Positions 38,917-48,005 of a stretch of DNA of 64,000 nt are shown here, one piece after another; the first letter of the stretch is position 1, and each line of letters starts with the position of its first letter. Made by a program: the position numbers and the translations under genes. Origin of the DNA: Lysobacter enzymogenes (lineage in GTDB: Bacteria; Pseudomonadota; Gammaproteobacteria; Xanthomonadales; Xanthomonadaceae); NCBI RefSeq assembly GCF_900106525.1, contig NZ_FNOG01000001.1, positions 572,128 through 636,127 of the forward strand. Reading direction: 5' to 3'. The notes beneath the pieces are model-generated. The model did no database searches, had not been told where the DNA came from, and saw nothing but the letters and a program-made list of their open reading frames with translations.

Positions 38917-39222
38917 GGACGAACGGGCCGGCCGGGCGGCGGCGGGCCGGGAGGTGGGGAGGGCGGGGCCATTGTCCGCCCCGGGCAGGGCCGGCGCGAG
39001 CCGCGCTTTGGCGGTTGGCCGCCATACGCCCCTAGGCTAACATTTCAAGTCTTACGTCAAGCCGCCCGGGCCGGTTCAGGCACTCGGGCCGCGCTGCGGA
39101 GATGGGCCGCCCGGTCCGAGATTTCAAGCCCGGGCGGGCCGTCCGCACGCTGTCCGGGCCCGTGGACGGCCTGGCGCGAGTCCTCCCCCTCCCGTCCGCT
39201 CAACTTCTCCCCGAGGCCGCGA
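38917..39222. other. divergent intergenic region lpxO/glyA
   Basis: This 306-bp region lies between divergent genes and must hold both promoters. A small palindrome tggcggttggccgcca (about 39009) and the less GC-rich stretch ggctaacatttcaagtctta (39036-39055) are the likeliest glyA promoter area. I find no riboswitch-like fold here and no convincing -35/-10 pair. Confidence 0.35.
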
Positions 39223-40504
<1,282 letters not shown>

Positions 40505-40512
<8 letters not shown>

Positions 40513-41167
40513 ACCGCTGCTCCGATCGGCGGCGCTCGGTTGGCTTGCATGCGTAAGCGTGCAAGCCGCCGAAGCTCCGCCGGGCGGAGCTTCCGCCGCG
40601 CCGGTCATCGAGTACAGGACGCTGACGCCGGCGGAGGCGAAGGAAGCGATCGTGGTCGCCCCGCCGTCGCCGCCGTCGCCGTCGAACCGGCCGGACTTCA
40701 GCCAGGACATCGGCATGACCGAGACCTACTACATCCCGGCCTGCCAGATGGGCATGCAGGGAGGCAAGTACCGGGCCAGTTGGCGCGAGATTTCGGATTT
40801 CCACGCCAGAAATCGTGTCGCGTGGTTGTCCGACCACGACCGCTACGGGGCGCCGGACTGGTATGCGCAACCCGGGAGCCGCGCGCCGGAGCCCGACAAT
40901 CGTCCCGACGCGGCGTATCCCGCCGCGGCCGGCGAAAAGATCGGCGAGGTCGTGGTGAAGGTCATCATCGACGCCAAGGGGCGTACCCGCGACGCCATCG
41001 TGATCTGCAGCAACGACACCGTGTTCGACGCGCCCGCGCTCGCATTCGCCAGGAAAGTCGCGTTCAAGCCCGCGCTGCGCGATGGCCGGCCGGTCGCGGA
41101 TTATGGCAATGTGTCCATGCGGTTTTATCCGGACGGGCCGAAATACGGATTCCGGCGGCACAAATGA
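40505..41167 (+). CDS. periplasmic protein with TonB C-terminal-like domain
   Basis: Protein of 220 residues with an N-terminal signal peptide ([17 protein letters not shown]) and no TonB-type proline-rich spacer. Residues 140-215 match the TonB C-terminal fold ([20 protein letters not shown], then [20 protein letters not shown]), found both in energy transducers and in soluble periplasmic proteins. The middle part ([20 protein letters not shown]) is not recognised. The start overlaps glyA by 8 bp. The segment encoding the end of the signal peptide (40542-40593) consists of two DNA palindromes. The protein probably binds a partner and is not itself a transducer, since no anchor or spacer remains. 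Confidence 0.75.
40542..40593. repeat. palindromes within the TonB-domain gene
   Basis: Two hairpins in the coding frame: ggcttgca with tgcaagcc (40542-40549 and 40560-40567), and gaagctccgcc with ggcggagcttc (40571-40581 and 40583-40593, single-base centre). Together they encode the signal-peptide end and the first mature residues ([12 protein letters not shown]). They are of the same general type as the palindromes inside purL. Confidence 0.7.
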
Positions 41168-41219
41168 CCGGTTGCGGACGCTACGATTCGCAACTCTCGT
41201 CCCGACTCACGGTGGATTG

Positions 41220-41738
41220 ATGCATTGCCCGTTCTGCCAGCACCACGACACCCGCGTGATCGACTCGCGCGTGTCCGACGACGGCGCCACCATCCGCCGC
41301 CGGCGCGTGTGCGAGGCCTGCGGCGAGCGCTTCAGCACGATCGAGACGATCGAATTGAAGCTGCCGGTCATCATCAAGGGCGACGGCCGCCGCGAGGCGT
41401 TCGACGCGCGCAAGCTGCGCGCCGGCTTCGACCGCGCGCTGCAGAAGCGGCCGGTGGCGGAAGAACAGATCGAAGCGGCGGTGCGCGCGGTCGTGCACCA
41501 ACTGCGCATGACCGCCGAGCGCGAGCTGGCCTCGCGCCGGGTCGGCGAATTCGTCATGGCCGAGCTGCGCAAGCTCGACCACGTCGGCTACGTGCGTTTC
41601 GCCTCGGTGTACCGCTCGTTCGAGGACGTGGCCGATTTCCGCGAGGAGCTCGACCGGCTCGAGCGCGATGCGCCCGGCGATGGACAGTTGCCGTTGCTGG
41701 GCGAGGACGACCCGCGTCCGGACCGGAAAAAACGCTGA
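41220..41738 (+). CDS. nrdR: transcriptional repressor NrdR
   Basis: Zinc- and nucleotide-binding repressor of ribonucleotide reductase genes, 172 residues. The zinc ribbon (CPFC at residues 3-6 and CEAC at 31-34) binds NrdR boxes; the ATP-cone domain (about 49-140: [20 protein letters not shown]) senses ATP and dATP. Placement after glyA and before the rib genes is the standard gammaproteobacterial arrangement. The C-terminal tail is acidic, then basic ([12 protein letters not shown]). Confidence 0.96.
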   Translation: MHCPFCQHHDTRVIDSRVSDDGATIRRRRVCEACGERFSTIETIELKLPVIIKGDGRREAFDARKLRAGFDRALQKRPVAEEQIEAAVRAVVHQLRMTAERELASRRVGEFVMAELRKLDHVGYVRFASVYRSFEDVADFREELDRLERDAPGDGQLPLLGEDDPRPDRKKR

Positions 41739-41838
41739 GTTTTCGCTGTGGGCGCGCGCCCGCGGCAGGCCGGACGCAGGCCAGGAGCGCTGGCGCCGGC
41801 GGGAATCACCGAATTCACGCGCCGAAGGGAGTTCGCGC

Positions 41839-42984
41839 ATGTCCGATGCATACCGATCCGCGCTGTTGAGCCTGCTGTTGGCGTCGCTGCCGGTATCGGC
41901 GCAGGCCGCCGATCCGATCGAGGACCGGCAGCGCGCGCCGCTGGCGGGGCGCTACACGCTGCAAGGCGCGTCCGAGGGCGAATCGGAACTGCTGCTCAAG
42001 CCCGACGGGCGTTTCGAATGGAGCCTGCGCTATGGCCCGATCGTCCAGTCCGCGACGGGGCGCTGGAACGTGGGCGCGGACCAGATCCTGTTGACCGCGC
42101 AGGCGCCGACGCAGGCCAAGCCGCTGTTCTCGCTCGATGAGGTCGCGCCCTGGAATGCGGGCGCGCAAAAACGTCTGGACGAATTCGCTTCGGAGCGCAA
42201 GGAGACGTTGAGCGAGGAGGCCTGCGCCTACCTCAAGACCTATCGGCTCGGCTTGGCTCAGATCGAATTCACCGCAGCGTCGCCCGCTGCCGACCCGGCG
42301 CACCGCAACGCCGCCGCAGCGTCGCTGGCGCCGGCGCTGGCGGCGCTCGAACGATCGCGGCTGGCGCTGGAAACCGCGGCCGCGGCGGCCAAACCGACGC
42401 CGTGGGGACAGCCGCCGCAGGGCAACCTGGAGGCCGCGGCGGCGGCCGCGCAGGCGGCGGCCGCCGGCGCAGACCCGGATGGCCAGGCCGCGGCCGATCG
42501 CGCGGTGCGCAGCTATCTGCAACAGCGGGAACAGGTTGCCGCGCTGCACGCCGCCGCCGGCCGCAGCATGCCGGCGTTGCCCGATCCGCGCCTGGGCCGC
42601 GAACGCTGCCTGGATCCGGCGGCCAAGGCCGACCCCTTCGGCGGCTACGCCGTCGTCGTCGGCGATCCGCAGCGCGGCGCCCGCGCCGAGGGCATCGGCG
42701 TGGAATTCGTTTATTCCGACGGACGCAGCGAGCGCACCCAGACCAGCCCCGGCGGCTGGGCGCTGGCGGTGCGGCGCGCGGGCGTGCGGCTGGAGCGCGC
42801 GATCCTGCAAGCACCCGACCGCCCGAGCGAAACCGTGGCGCTGGACGAAGCTCGCGGCCGTATTTTTGCGATCCGCCTGGACAGCGCGGCAGCGCTGCCG
42901 GCGCCGTTCGAACAAATGATCCTGCACCAGGACGACGGCGCCTTGGTATCGCCGCAGCTGCGCGGACGCTATGTTCGGCATTGA
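41839..42984 (+). CDS. secreted protein, first of three paralogues
   Basis: Exported protein of 381 residues of unknown function, with a signal peptide ending VSAQAA near residue 25. It opens with a small beta domain (LAGRYTLQGASEGESELLLK, then PDGRFEWSL and ATGRWNVGADQILL) that recurs in the next two genes. A long helical, Ala-rich middle (about 150-260) is absent from the others. The C-terminal part (FGGYAVVVGDPQRGARAEGI, EFVYSDGRSERTQTSPGG) resembles their C-terminal domain. Two Cys residues lie in the middle part. A gaaggga sequence precedes the ATG. Confidence 0.7.
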   Translation: MSDAYRSALLSLLLASLPVSAQAADPIEDRQRAPLAGRYTLQGASEGESELLLKPDGRFEWSLRYGPIVQSATGRWNVGADQILLTAQAPTQAKPLFSLDEVAPWNAGAQKRLDEFASERKETLSEEACAYLKTYRLGLAQIEFTAASPAADPAHRNAAAASLAPALAALERSRLALETAAAAAKPTPWGQPPQGNLEAAAAAAQAAAAGADPDGQAAADRAVRSYLQQREQVAALHAAAGRSMPALPDPRLGRERCLDPAAKADPFGGYAVVVGDPQRGARAEGIGVEFVYSDGRSERTQTSPGGWALAVRRAGVRLERAILQAPDRPSETVALDEARGRIFAIRLDSAAALPAPFEQMILHQDDGALVSPQLRGRYVRH

Positions 42985-43012
42985 ACGCCTGGATTGGGGT
43001 AAGGAGACCGCG

Positions 43013-43915
43013 ATGAACGATGGATCGGCCGCTCGGGCCGGCGCTGGAAGATCGGTGCGCATGCGCCGCGGCGCTGCGCGCGCGCTGGTTCTGGCCAGTT
43101 GCCTGCCGGCATCGGCGCTGGCGACCGCGGCCGCTGCGGCCTGCGCGCCGCCTGGCGACCAGGCGCTGGCGGCCAAGTACACGACTGCGGTGACGAACTT
43201 CGCCGCGCCGTCCGAGAAACAGCTCTCGACCTTGCAGATGCGCGCCGACGGGCGCTTTCGTTGGTACGACCTGCCGCCGCTGCCGTACCCGGAAATCGCC
43301 GGTTGTTGGCGGCGCAGCGGTGATACCGTGGTGCTGGTGTTGGGCGCGGCCGACGGCGGCGACGGGGTCAAGCGCTCGATGCCGGTGGCGTGGACGCAGG
43401 CCGATCTGAACCAGGTGCGCCGCGAGGGCGTGCAGACCATTCAGCAGGCGGTGGACGCCGGCTTGCTGGCAGCGGGGCGAGTGTGGGCGCACCAGGACCG
43501 CAAGGCCGGCGAGCCGGTGCGGGTCAAACTGTACGAGCCGACCAGCGGCGCTCCGCCGGGCGATGCCAAAGTTTCGTTGCGCTTGCGCGACGGCCGCATC
43601 GTCGAGGGCGCCGCGGTGCCGGACGAGGAGCAGGTCATCGATAACCGCCCGGGTCCGAGCGGCGGCGAATATCTGTTCGCATCCTTGCCCGCCGACGCTG
43701 CGGTGCAGGCGATCGGCATCCGCTTTCCCAACCAGCCCGACCGCCCGCGCTGGGTCAGCGTCGAGGACCGCACCAAGTTGCTGTACATGATCGAATTCGA
43801 CGCGCGCGCCACCGCCTCGCTGTTCGGCGGCACGATGACGTTGATAGTGAACGCCGACGGCAGCCTGAGCCCGGCGCTGCCGGATCGCGGCGAACCTTTC
43901 GTGCGTGTGCCATGA
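43013..43915 (+). CDS. secreted protein, second of three paralogues
   Basis: Exported protein of 300 residues; signal peptide about residues 18-46 (ARALVLASCLPASALATAAA). The N-terminal domain has a Cys at the mature start, then LQMRADGRFRWYDL and AGCWRRSGDTVVLVLGA; the two Cys residues could form a disulfide. The C-terminal domain (VRVKLYEPTSGAPPGDAKVS, LFASLPADAAVQAIGIRFPN, KLLYMIEFDARA) is close to that of the third gene. The ATG at 43013 has an excellent aaggag. Function unknown. Confidence 0.7.
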   Translation: MNDGSAARAGAGRSVRMRRGAARALVLASCLPASALATAAAAACAPPGDQALAAKYTTAVTNFAAPSEKQLSTLQMRADGRFRWYDLPPLPYPEIAGCWRRSGDTVVLVLGAADGGDGVKRSMPVAWTQADLNQVRREGVQTIQQAVDAGLLAAGRVWAHQDRKAGEPVRVKLYEPTSGAPPGDAKVSLRLRDGRIVEGAAVPDEEQVIDNRPGPSGGEYLFASLPADAAVQAIGIRFPNQPDRPRWVSVEDRTKLLYMIEFDARATASLFGGTMTLIVNADGSLSPALPDRGEPFVRVP

Positions 43916-43971
43916 GCGCGGACTTCGGGAGTGCGGATTTGATGAGTGCAGATTCCATGAGCGCAGATTTC
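43912..43971 (+). repeat. four 15-nt start-codon repeats
   Basis: Units atgagcgcggacttc, gggagtgcggatttg, atgagtgcagattcc and atgagcgcagatttc follow each other without gaps. Each is five codons, so changes in copy number keep the frame while adding or removing ATG codons ahead of the signal peptide. Confidence 0.8.
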
Positions 43972-44790
43972 GTTGTGCGCGGCCGCCGTCCGGCCTCGCG
44001 CCTGGGCGGTGCGTTCGCCGGCCTGATGGCCTGCGCATCGCTGTGCGCCGCGCCGACGGCATTCGCCTGCGAGCCGGCCGATGCCGCGTTGTCCGGCCGC
44101 TACGTATCGGCCGCAGCGGACTCCGCGGCGAGCTCCGCCAAGAGCCTGCAACTGAACAAGGACGGCAGTTTCCGCCTGCTCGGCGTGCCGGTGCAGGGGG
44201 CGGATTTCAGCGGTTGTTGGCAGCGCAGCGACGACATCGTGGTCCTGGTCGAGGGCGCGGCGATCGACGGCGAAGGCATCAAGCGCGCATTGCCGGAACC
44301 GCTCACCCAGGCCGATCTGAAGGCGGTGCGCACGGACGGCATCGACACCCTCGAACAGGCCGTGGACGCCGGGCTGTTGCCGCTCGGCCGGCAGTGGGCG
44401 AACCAGCCGCGCCGCGCCGGCGAGACGGTACGGGTCAGCGTGTACGAACCGCGCGTCGGCCTGGCGGTCGGCGATGCCAAGGCGATGCTGCGCCTGGCCG
44501 ACGGCACGGTGATCGAACAGGCGCCGACGCGCGGCGAAGACGGGCAGTTCGAATTCGCGTCCTTGCCCGCGCGCGCCGTGGTGACCGCGATAGGCGTGCG
44601 CTTTCCCGAACAACCCGACCAGCCGCGTTGGCTGACGGTGAACGATCCGACCAAGCGGTTGTACCTGATCGAATTCGACGCACGCGCGCTGGGTGCGGTG
44701 CAGGGCGGCTTCATCACGCTCAGCCGCCGCGCCGACGGCAGCCTGACCTCCGATTTTCCCGATGCGACCCGCTTCAAACGCGCGCCCTGA
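43912..44790 (+). CDS. secreted protein, third of three paralogues
   Basis: Exported protein of up to 292 residues, paralogous over its whole length to the second gene: LQLNKDGSFRLLG, SGCWQRSDDIVVLVEGA, GIKRALPEPLTQADLKAVRT, VRVSVYEPRVGLAVGDAKAM and RLYLIEFDARA are shared or nearly so. The N terminus is encoded by four 15-nt repeats (43912-43971) giving MSADF-like units and three in-frame ATG codons (43912, 43942, 43957). The signal peptide lies after them (AFAGLMACASLCAAPTAFA). The first ATG overlaps the stop of the second gene. Function unknown. Confidence 0.68.
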   Translation: MSADFGSADLMSADSMSADFVVRGRRPASRLGGAFAGLMACASLCAAPTAFACEPADAALSGRYVSAAADSAASSAKSLQLNKDGSFRLLGVPVQGADFSGCWQRSDDIVVLVEGAAIDGEGIKRALPEPLTQADLKAVRTDGIDTLEQAVDAGLLPLGRQWANQPRRAGETVRVSVYEPRVGLAVGDAKAMLRLADGTVIEQAPTRGEDGQFEFASLPARAVVTAIGVRFPEQPDQPRWLTVNDPTKRLYLIEFDARALGAVQGGFITLSRRADGSLTSDFPDATRFKRAP

Positions 44791-44800
44791 GCCGAACGCC

Positions 44801-45904
44801 ATGACTTCTGAATTCACCGCCACCGACCACGCCCACATGGCCCGCGCCCTGCGCCTGGCCGAGAAGGGCGCCTACACCACCCGTCCCAACCCGATGGTCG
44901 GCTGCGTGATCGCGCACGGCGATGAAGTCGTCGGCGAAGGCTGGCACGAGCGCGCCGGCGAGCCGCACGCGGAGGTGCACGCGCTGCGCGGCGCCGGCGA
45001 ACGCGCGCGCGGCGCCACCGCCTACGTCACGCTCGAACCTTGCGCGCACACCGGCCGCACCGGGCCGTGCAGCGAGGCTTTGATCGAAGCCGGCGTGGCG
45101 CGCGTGGTCGCGGCGATGCGCGATCCGTTCCCGCAGGTCGACGGCGCCGGTTTCGCCAAGCTGCAGGCCGCGGGCATCGCGGTGAGCAGCGGCTTGATGG
45201 AAGCGCAGGCGCGCGCGCTCAATCGCGGTTTCCTCTCGCGCATCGAGCGCGGCCGGCCGTGGCTGCGGGTCAAGCTGGCGGCGAGCCTGGACGGTCGCAG
45301 CGCGCTGGCCAGCGGCGAATCCAAGTGGATCAGCGGCGAGGCTTCGCGCCAGGACGTGCAGCATTGGCGCGCGCGCGCCGGCGCCATCGTCACCGGCGCC
45401 GGCACAGTGCTGGCCGACGATCCCTCGCTGACCGTACGCCTGGGCGACGCGACGCCGTTCATGGCGCCGCTGCGGGTGGTGCTCGACCCGGGCCTGGCCA
45501 CCGTCGCGCGCGGCCGCGTGCGCGAGGGCGACGCGCCCACCTTGTACCTGCACGCGCCCGACGCCAAGCCGCCGCGCGGCCTGGACGCGCAGCTCGCCGC
45601 GGTGCCGGTGCGCGAGGGCCGCATCGACCTGGAAGCCGTGCTGCGGCTGCTGGCCGAGCGCGGCATCAACGAAATCCAGCTCGAAGCCGGCGCGACTTTG
45701 GCCGGCGCGTTCCTGCGCGAGGGCCTGGTCGACGAAGTGCTGCTGTATGTGGCGCCGGTGTTGTTGGGCGAAACCGCGCGGCCGCTGTTCGACGGCCTCG
45801 GCATCGAGGCGATGAGCCGCAAGTTCCAGCTCGATGTGATCGACGTGCGCCGGCTCGGCGAAGACACCCGCGTGCTGCTGCGGCCGCGCGCGGCGACGGC
45901 CTGA
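44801..45904 (+). CDS. ribD: bifunctional riboflavin deaminase/reductase RibD
   Basis: Catalyses two consecutive steps of riboflavin synthesis: deamination of the pyrimidine and reduction of its ribose side chain with NADPH. 367 residues from the ATG at 44801 (MTSEFTATDHAHMARAL). The deaminase domain has the zinc site HAEVHAL and LEPCAHTGRTGPCSEAL (residues about 53-90); the reductase domain from about 150 has RPWLRVKLAASLDGRSA and EAGATLAGAFLREGLVDE. It lies after the three secreted-protein genes and 2.1 kb ahead of ribE, outside the FMN riboswitch transcript. Confidence 0.96.
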   Translation: MTSEFTATDHAHMARALRLAEKGAYTTRPNPMVGCVIAHGDEVVGEGWHERAGEPHAEVHALRGAGERARGATAYVTLEPCAHTGRTGPCSEALIEAGVARVVAAMRDPFPQVDGAGFAKLQAAGIAVSSGLMEAQARALNRGFLSRIERGRPWLRVKLAASLDGRSALASGESKWISGEASRQDVQHWRARAGAIVTGAGTVLADDPSLTVRLGDATPFMAPLRVVLDPGLATVARGRVREGDAPTLYLHAPDAKPPRGLDAQLAAVPVREGRIDLEAVLRLLAERGINEIQLEAGATLAGAFLREGLVDEVLLYVAPVLLGETARPLFDGLGIEAMSRKFQLDVIDVRRLGEDTRVLLRPRAATA

Positions 45905-45920
45905 GCGCCGCGCTGCGCCG

Positions 45921-46364
45921 ATGAGCGCCGACGCGGACGCGCGGGGCGAGCCGACGCTCGCGGCGATCGGGTTCGATCGCGCCGACGGCGGCTTGCGACT
46001 GGGCGCGACGCGGATCGCGCCGGACCTCGCCATCGACGCCTTGCCGCCTGCGTTCCGGGTCGGCCCGTTGCAGCAACTCCAGGTCGAAGGCCTCAGCGTG
46101 CCTTGCCGATTCGCCGAAGCGGATCTGCGCGACGACGCGCCCGGCGAACGCGGCCGCCGGATCGGGCTGCAACTGCGTTTCGAACGCGGCGTCTGGGTCA
46201 GCGCGTTCTGCGTACTGCGCGGCGCCGGCGCCACCGCGCACCGACGCTGGCTGCAGCGCAAGCTCGGCGCCTTTGAGGGCATCGAACCCGGCTGCCGCTG
46301 GGGCGTAGCCGAAGACCGCAGCGGCGACCCCCACGCCTTCGTGCACAACCGCAACTGGCGCTGA
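45921..46364 (+). CDS. hypothetical protein
   Basis: I do not recognise this 147-residue protein. It begins 16 bases after the ribD stop (MSADADARGEPTLAAIGFDR) and is probably co-transcribed. It looks soluble, with beta strands (GLRLGATRIAP, RRIGLQLRFERGVWVSAFCV) and a conserved-looking end FEGIEPGCRWGVAEDRSGDP. There is no signal peptide. A link to riboflavin metabolism is possible from position alone. Confidence 0.6.
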   Translation: MSADADARGEPTLAAIGFDRADGGLRLGATRIAPDLAIDALPPAFRVGPLQQLQVEGLSVPCRFAEADLRDDAPGERGRRIGLQLRFERGVWVSAFCVLRGAGATAHRRWLQRKLGAFEGIEPGCRWGVAEDRSGDPHAFVHNRNWR

Positions 46365-46394
46365 CGCCTCAGATCGCCCGAATCCCCGAATACC

Positions 46395-46425
46395 CCCTGT
46401 AGGAGCGACGCAAGTCGCGACCGCG
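46395..46425. repeat. single tgtaggagcggcgc-type element
   Basis: One copy (cctgtaggagcgacgcaagt followed by cgcgaccgcg) with two compensating changes in the stem (gacgc/gtcgc-like) relative to the usual core. No facing partner is present, unlike the other copies in this window. Confidence 0.65.
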
Positions 46426-46555
46426 CGCCCACCCGCCACTGCGCCAGCGCCGCCCCCACAGCAAACCCCAGCGCCCCGCACACCCACGACCGCCCAGGTA
46501 TCCTCGCCCCATCGCGCACAAACGCGCCCCACGCGCGCGCACCGCAGAGCCGCCC

Positions 46556-47332
46556 ATGCCAGGCAACGCCTTCAAAGACCACTTCTCCGCCATCGCCGAC
46601 AGCTACGCGACAGCGCGCCCCGAATACCCCGACGCCTTGTTCGACGCCATCGCCGCGCATGTGCCGGCGCAGGCCGAGGTGTGGGAACCCGGCTGCGGCA
46701 GCGGCCAGGCCACGCGCGGGCTGGCCGCGCGCTGGGCGCGCGTGCACGCCTGCGACCCGAGCGCGCAGCAGCTCGAACGCCACTGGGCGCACGCGGACTC
46801 GCTGCGCGGCGAGGGCCGGGTGCGTCTGAGCGTGGCGCCGGGCGAGCGTTGCGACCTCGACGACGGCAGCGTCGGCCTGGTCGCCGTGGCCCAGGCATTG
46901 CATTGGTTCGAGCGCGAACGCTTCTTCGCCGAGTGCGCGCGCGCGCTCGCGCCCGGCGGCGTGCTGGCGGCGTGGAGCTACGGCGATTTCGCCATTCCCG
47001 ACGGCATGGACGCAGCGGTGTCGGCGTTTCGCGCCGACATCGACGGCTATTGGCAGCGCGAGAACTTCGAAGTGCGCGACGGCTACGCCGGCTACGACTG
47101 GCCGTTCGAAGCGCTGCCGGCGCCGGCGTTGTGGCTCAGCGTGCGCTGGGGCTTGTCGCGTTTTCTGGGCTATCTGAATTCGCTGTCGGCGAGCGAGCGC
47201 TGCAAGGTCGCCACCGGCGAGGACCCGGTCTACGCCCACCGCGCCGCGCTGACTCGCGCCTGGGGGCCGCCGGATGGCGAGCGCGAGCTGCGTTGGCCGC
47301 TAATTCTGCATTTGCGCCGCAAGCCGCTGTAA
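46556..47332 (+). CDS. class I SAM-dependent methyltransferase
   Basis: Cytoplasmic methyltransferase of 258 residues (Methyltransf_11 type). Motif I is VWEPGCGSGQATRGLAARWA (about residues 41-60), motif II VHACDPSAQQLE, and the post-I region GSVGLVAVAQALHWFERERF matches proteins of the TMT1/crg1-like group. The substrate is unknown; related proteins methylate small acids, but nothing here specifies one. It stands alone between the ribD unit and the FMN riboswitch. Confidence 0.88.
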   Translation: MPGNAFKDHFSAIADSYATARPEYPDALFDAIAAHVPAQAEVWEPGCGSGQATRGLAARWARVHACDPSAQQLERHWAHADSLRGEGRVRLSVAPGERCDLDDGSVGLVAVAQALHWFERERFFAECARALAPGGVLAAWSYGDFAIPDGMDAAVSAFRADIDGYWQRENFEVRDGYAGYDWPFEALPAPALWLSVRWGLSRFLGYLNSLSASERCKVATGEDPVYAHRAALTRAWGPPDGERELRWPLILHLRRKPL

Positions 47333-47378
47333 GCCGGCGGCGCAGGCCCGTCGCTCAAGGGCCTAAGGGCCAAGGCTC

Positions 47379-47465
47379 TTGTGGGAGGGCCTTCAGGCCC
47401 GATGCCTTTCTCTCAGATCGCGGCTATCTGAAACAAAAGCATCGGGCCTGAAGGCCCTCCCACAA
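47379..47465. repeat. 91-bp hairpin element, copy C
   Basis: ttgtgggagggccttcaggc at the left pairs with its complement ending ccctcccacaa at the right. The centre (gatgcctttctctcagatcg, then ctgaaacaaaagcatc) matches copy B almost base for base. It lies about 45 bp after the methyltransferase stop and may end that transcript. Confidence 0.85.
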
Positions 47466-47632
47466 AAAATCAGCCCCCCAAGAGCTCGGGGCCCTCAGGT
47501 CGGAGCCCCGCGGCCGCCCGCCATCCCGCCCACGCAACGCAGCGTCCGCCCGCACCCGGCGGCTTCGGACAACCGGCCGCCCGTCCCCCGGGTGCTAAAC
47601 TGCGCCCGCCGGCTGCGGCCGGCACCACCAGT

Positions 47633-47814
47633 AACGTCTTCAGGGCGGGGCGCAATTCCCCACCGGCGGTAGGCGCCCAGCGCGCGAGCCCGCGAGCGCC
47701 CGGGCGGTTCGGTTTTCCGGCGGGAATGTCCCGGCCAGAAACCCGCGCCGCGCGGGGTCAGCAGATCCGGTCCAATGCCGGAGCCGACGGTCACAGTCCG
47801 GATGAAAGAAGACG
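47633..47814 (+). promoter_or_regulatory. FMN riboswitch (RFN element)
   Basis: The conserved RFN landmarks occur in order: cttcagggcggggcgcaatt, ccccaccggcggta, a variable GC-rich hairpin region, gcccgcgagcgc, then gtcagcagatccggtccaat, gccggagccgacggtcacag and tccggatgaaagaagac. It binds FMN and represses the downstream riboflavin genes when FMN is abundant. A GC stem (gcccgtcc-gcga-ggacgggc at 47826-47844) and a terminator-like hairpin follow before ribE. Confidence 0.95.
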
Positions 47815-47887
47815 GCTGCGCGCGAGCCCGTCCGCGAGGACGGGCGAGTAGTCCTCCCGCGGCCTTGCGCCGCGCGTCGTGCGTCGT

Positions 47888-47910
47888 CCTCGAAGCCTTG
47901 AGGCGTTTTT
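47888..47910 (+). terminator. candidate riboswitch-controlled terminator
   Basis: cctcga and the complementary ttgagg (47888-47903, one G-T pair, four-base loop) are followed by cg and five T. It lies between the RFN aptamer and ribE, so it could be the expression platform that stops transcription when FMN is bound. The stem is short, which lowers confidence. Confidence 0.45.
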
Positions 47911-47936
47911 CGCTCACCACTTGCGGGAAACGTTTC

Positions 47937-48005
47937 ATGACCACTCTCCATCGCTACACGCTGCATAGCGGCCGCGCATCGGCCCTCCGCCAGGAGGCGC
48001 GCTGA
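47937..48005 (+). CDS. possible 22-residue leader peptide before ribE
   Basis: A short ORF (MTTLHRYTLHSGRASALRQE plus two residues) begins at the ATG after gcgggaaacgtttc and ends in a TGA whose last base is the first base of the ribE ATG. Translation of the two could therefore be coupled. The ORF contains the aggagg ribosome-binding sequence of ribE (about 47992-47997), so translating it would also expose or block that site. It could equally be chance reading of the leader RNA. Confidence 0.35.
   Translation: MTTLHRYTLHSGRASALRQEAR

Noticed and set aside
38917-39222. Glycine or THF riboswitch before glyA
   Set aside because: None of the conserved glycine or tetrahydrofolate aptamer sequences could be recognised; only a small palindrome is present.
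47775-48005. A 76-codon gene ahead of ribE
   Set aside because: Most of this frame lies in the riboswitch aptamer and its expression platform. Only the last 22 codons, after the ATG at 47937, are considered possible.
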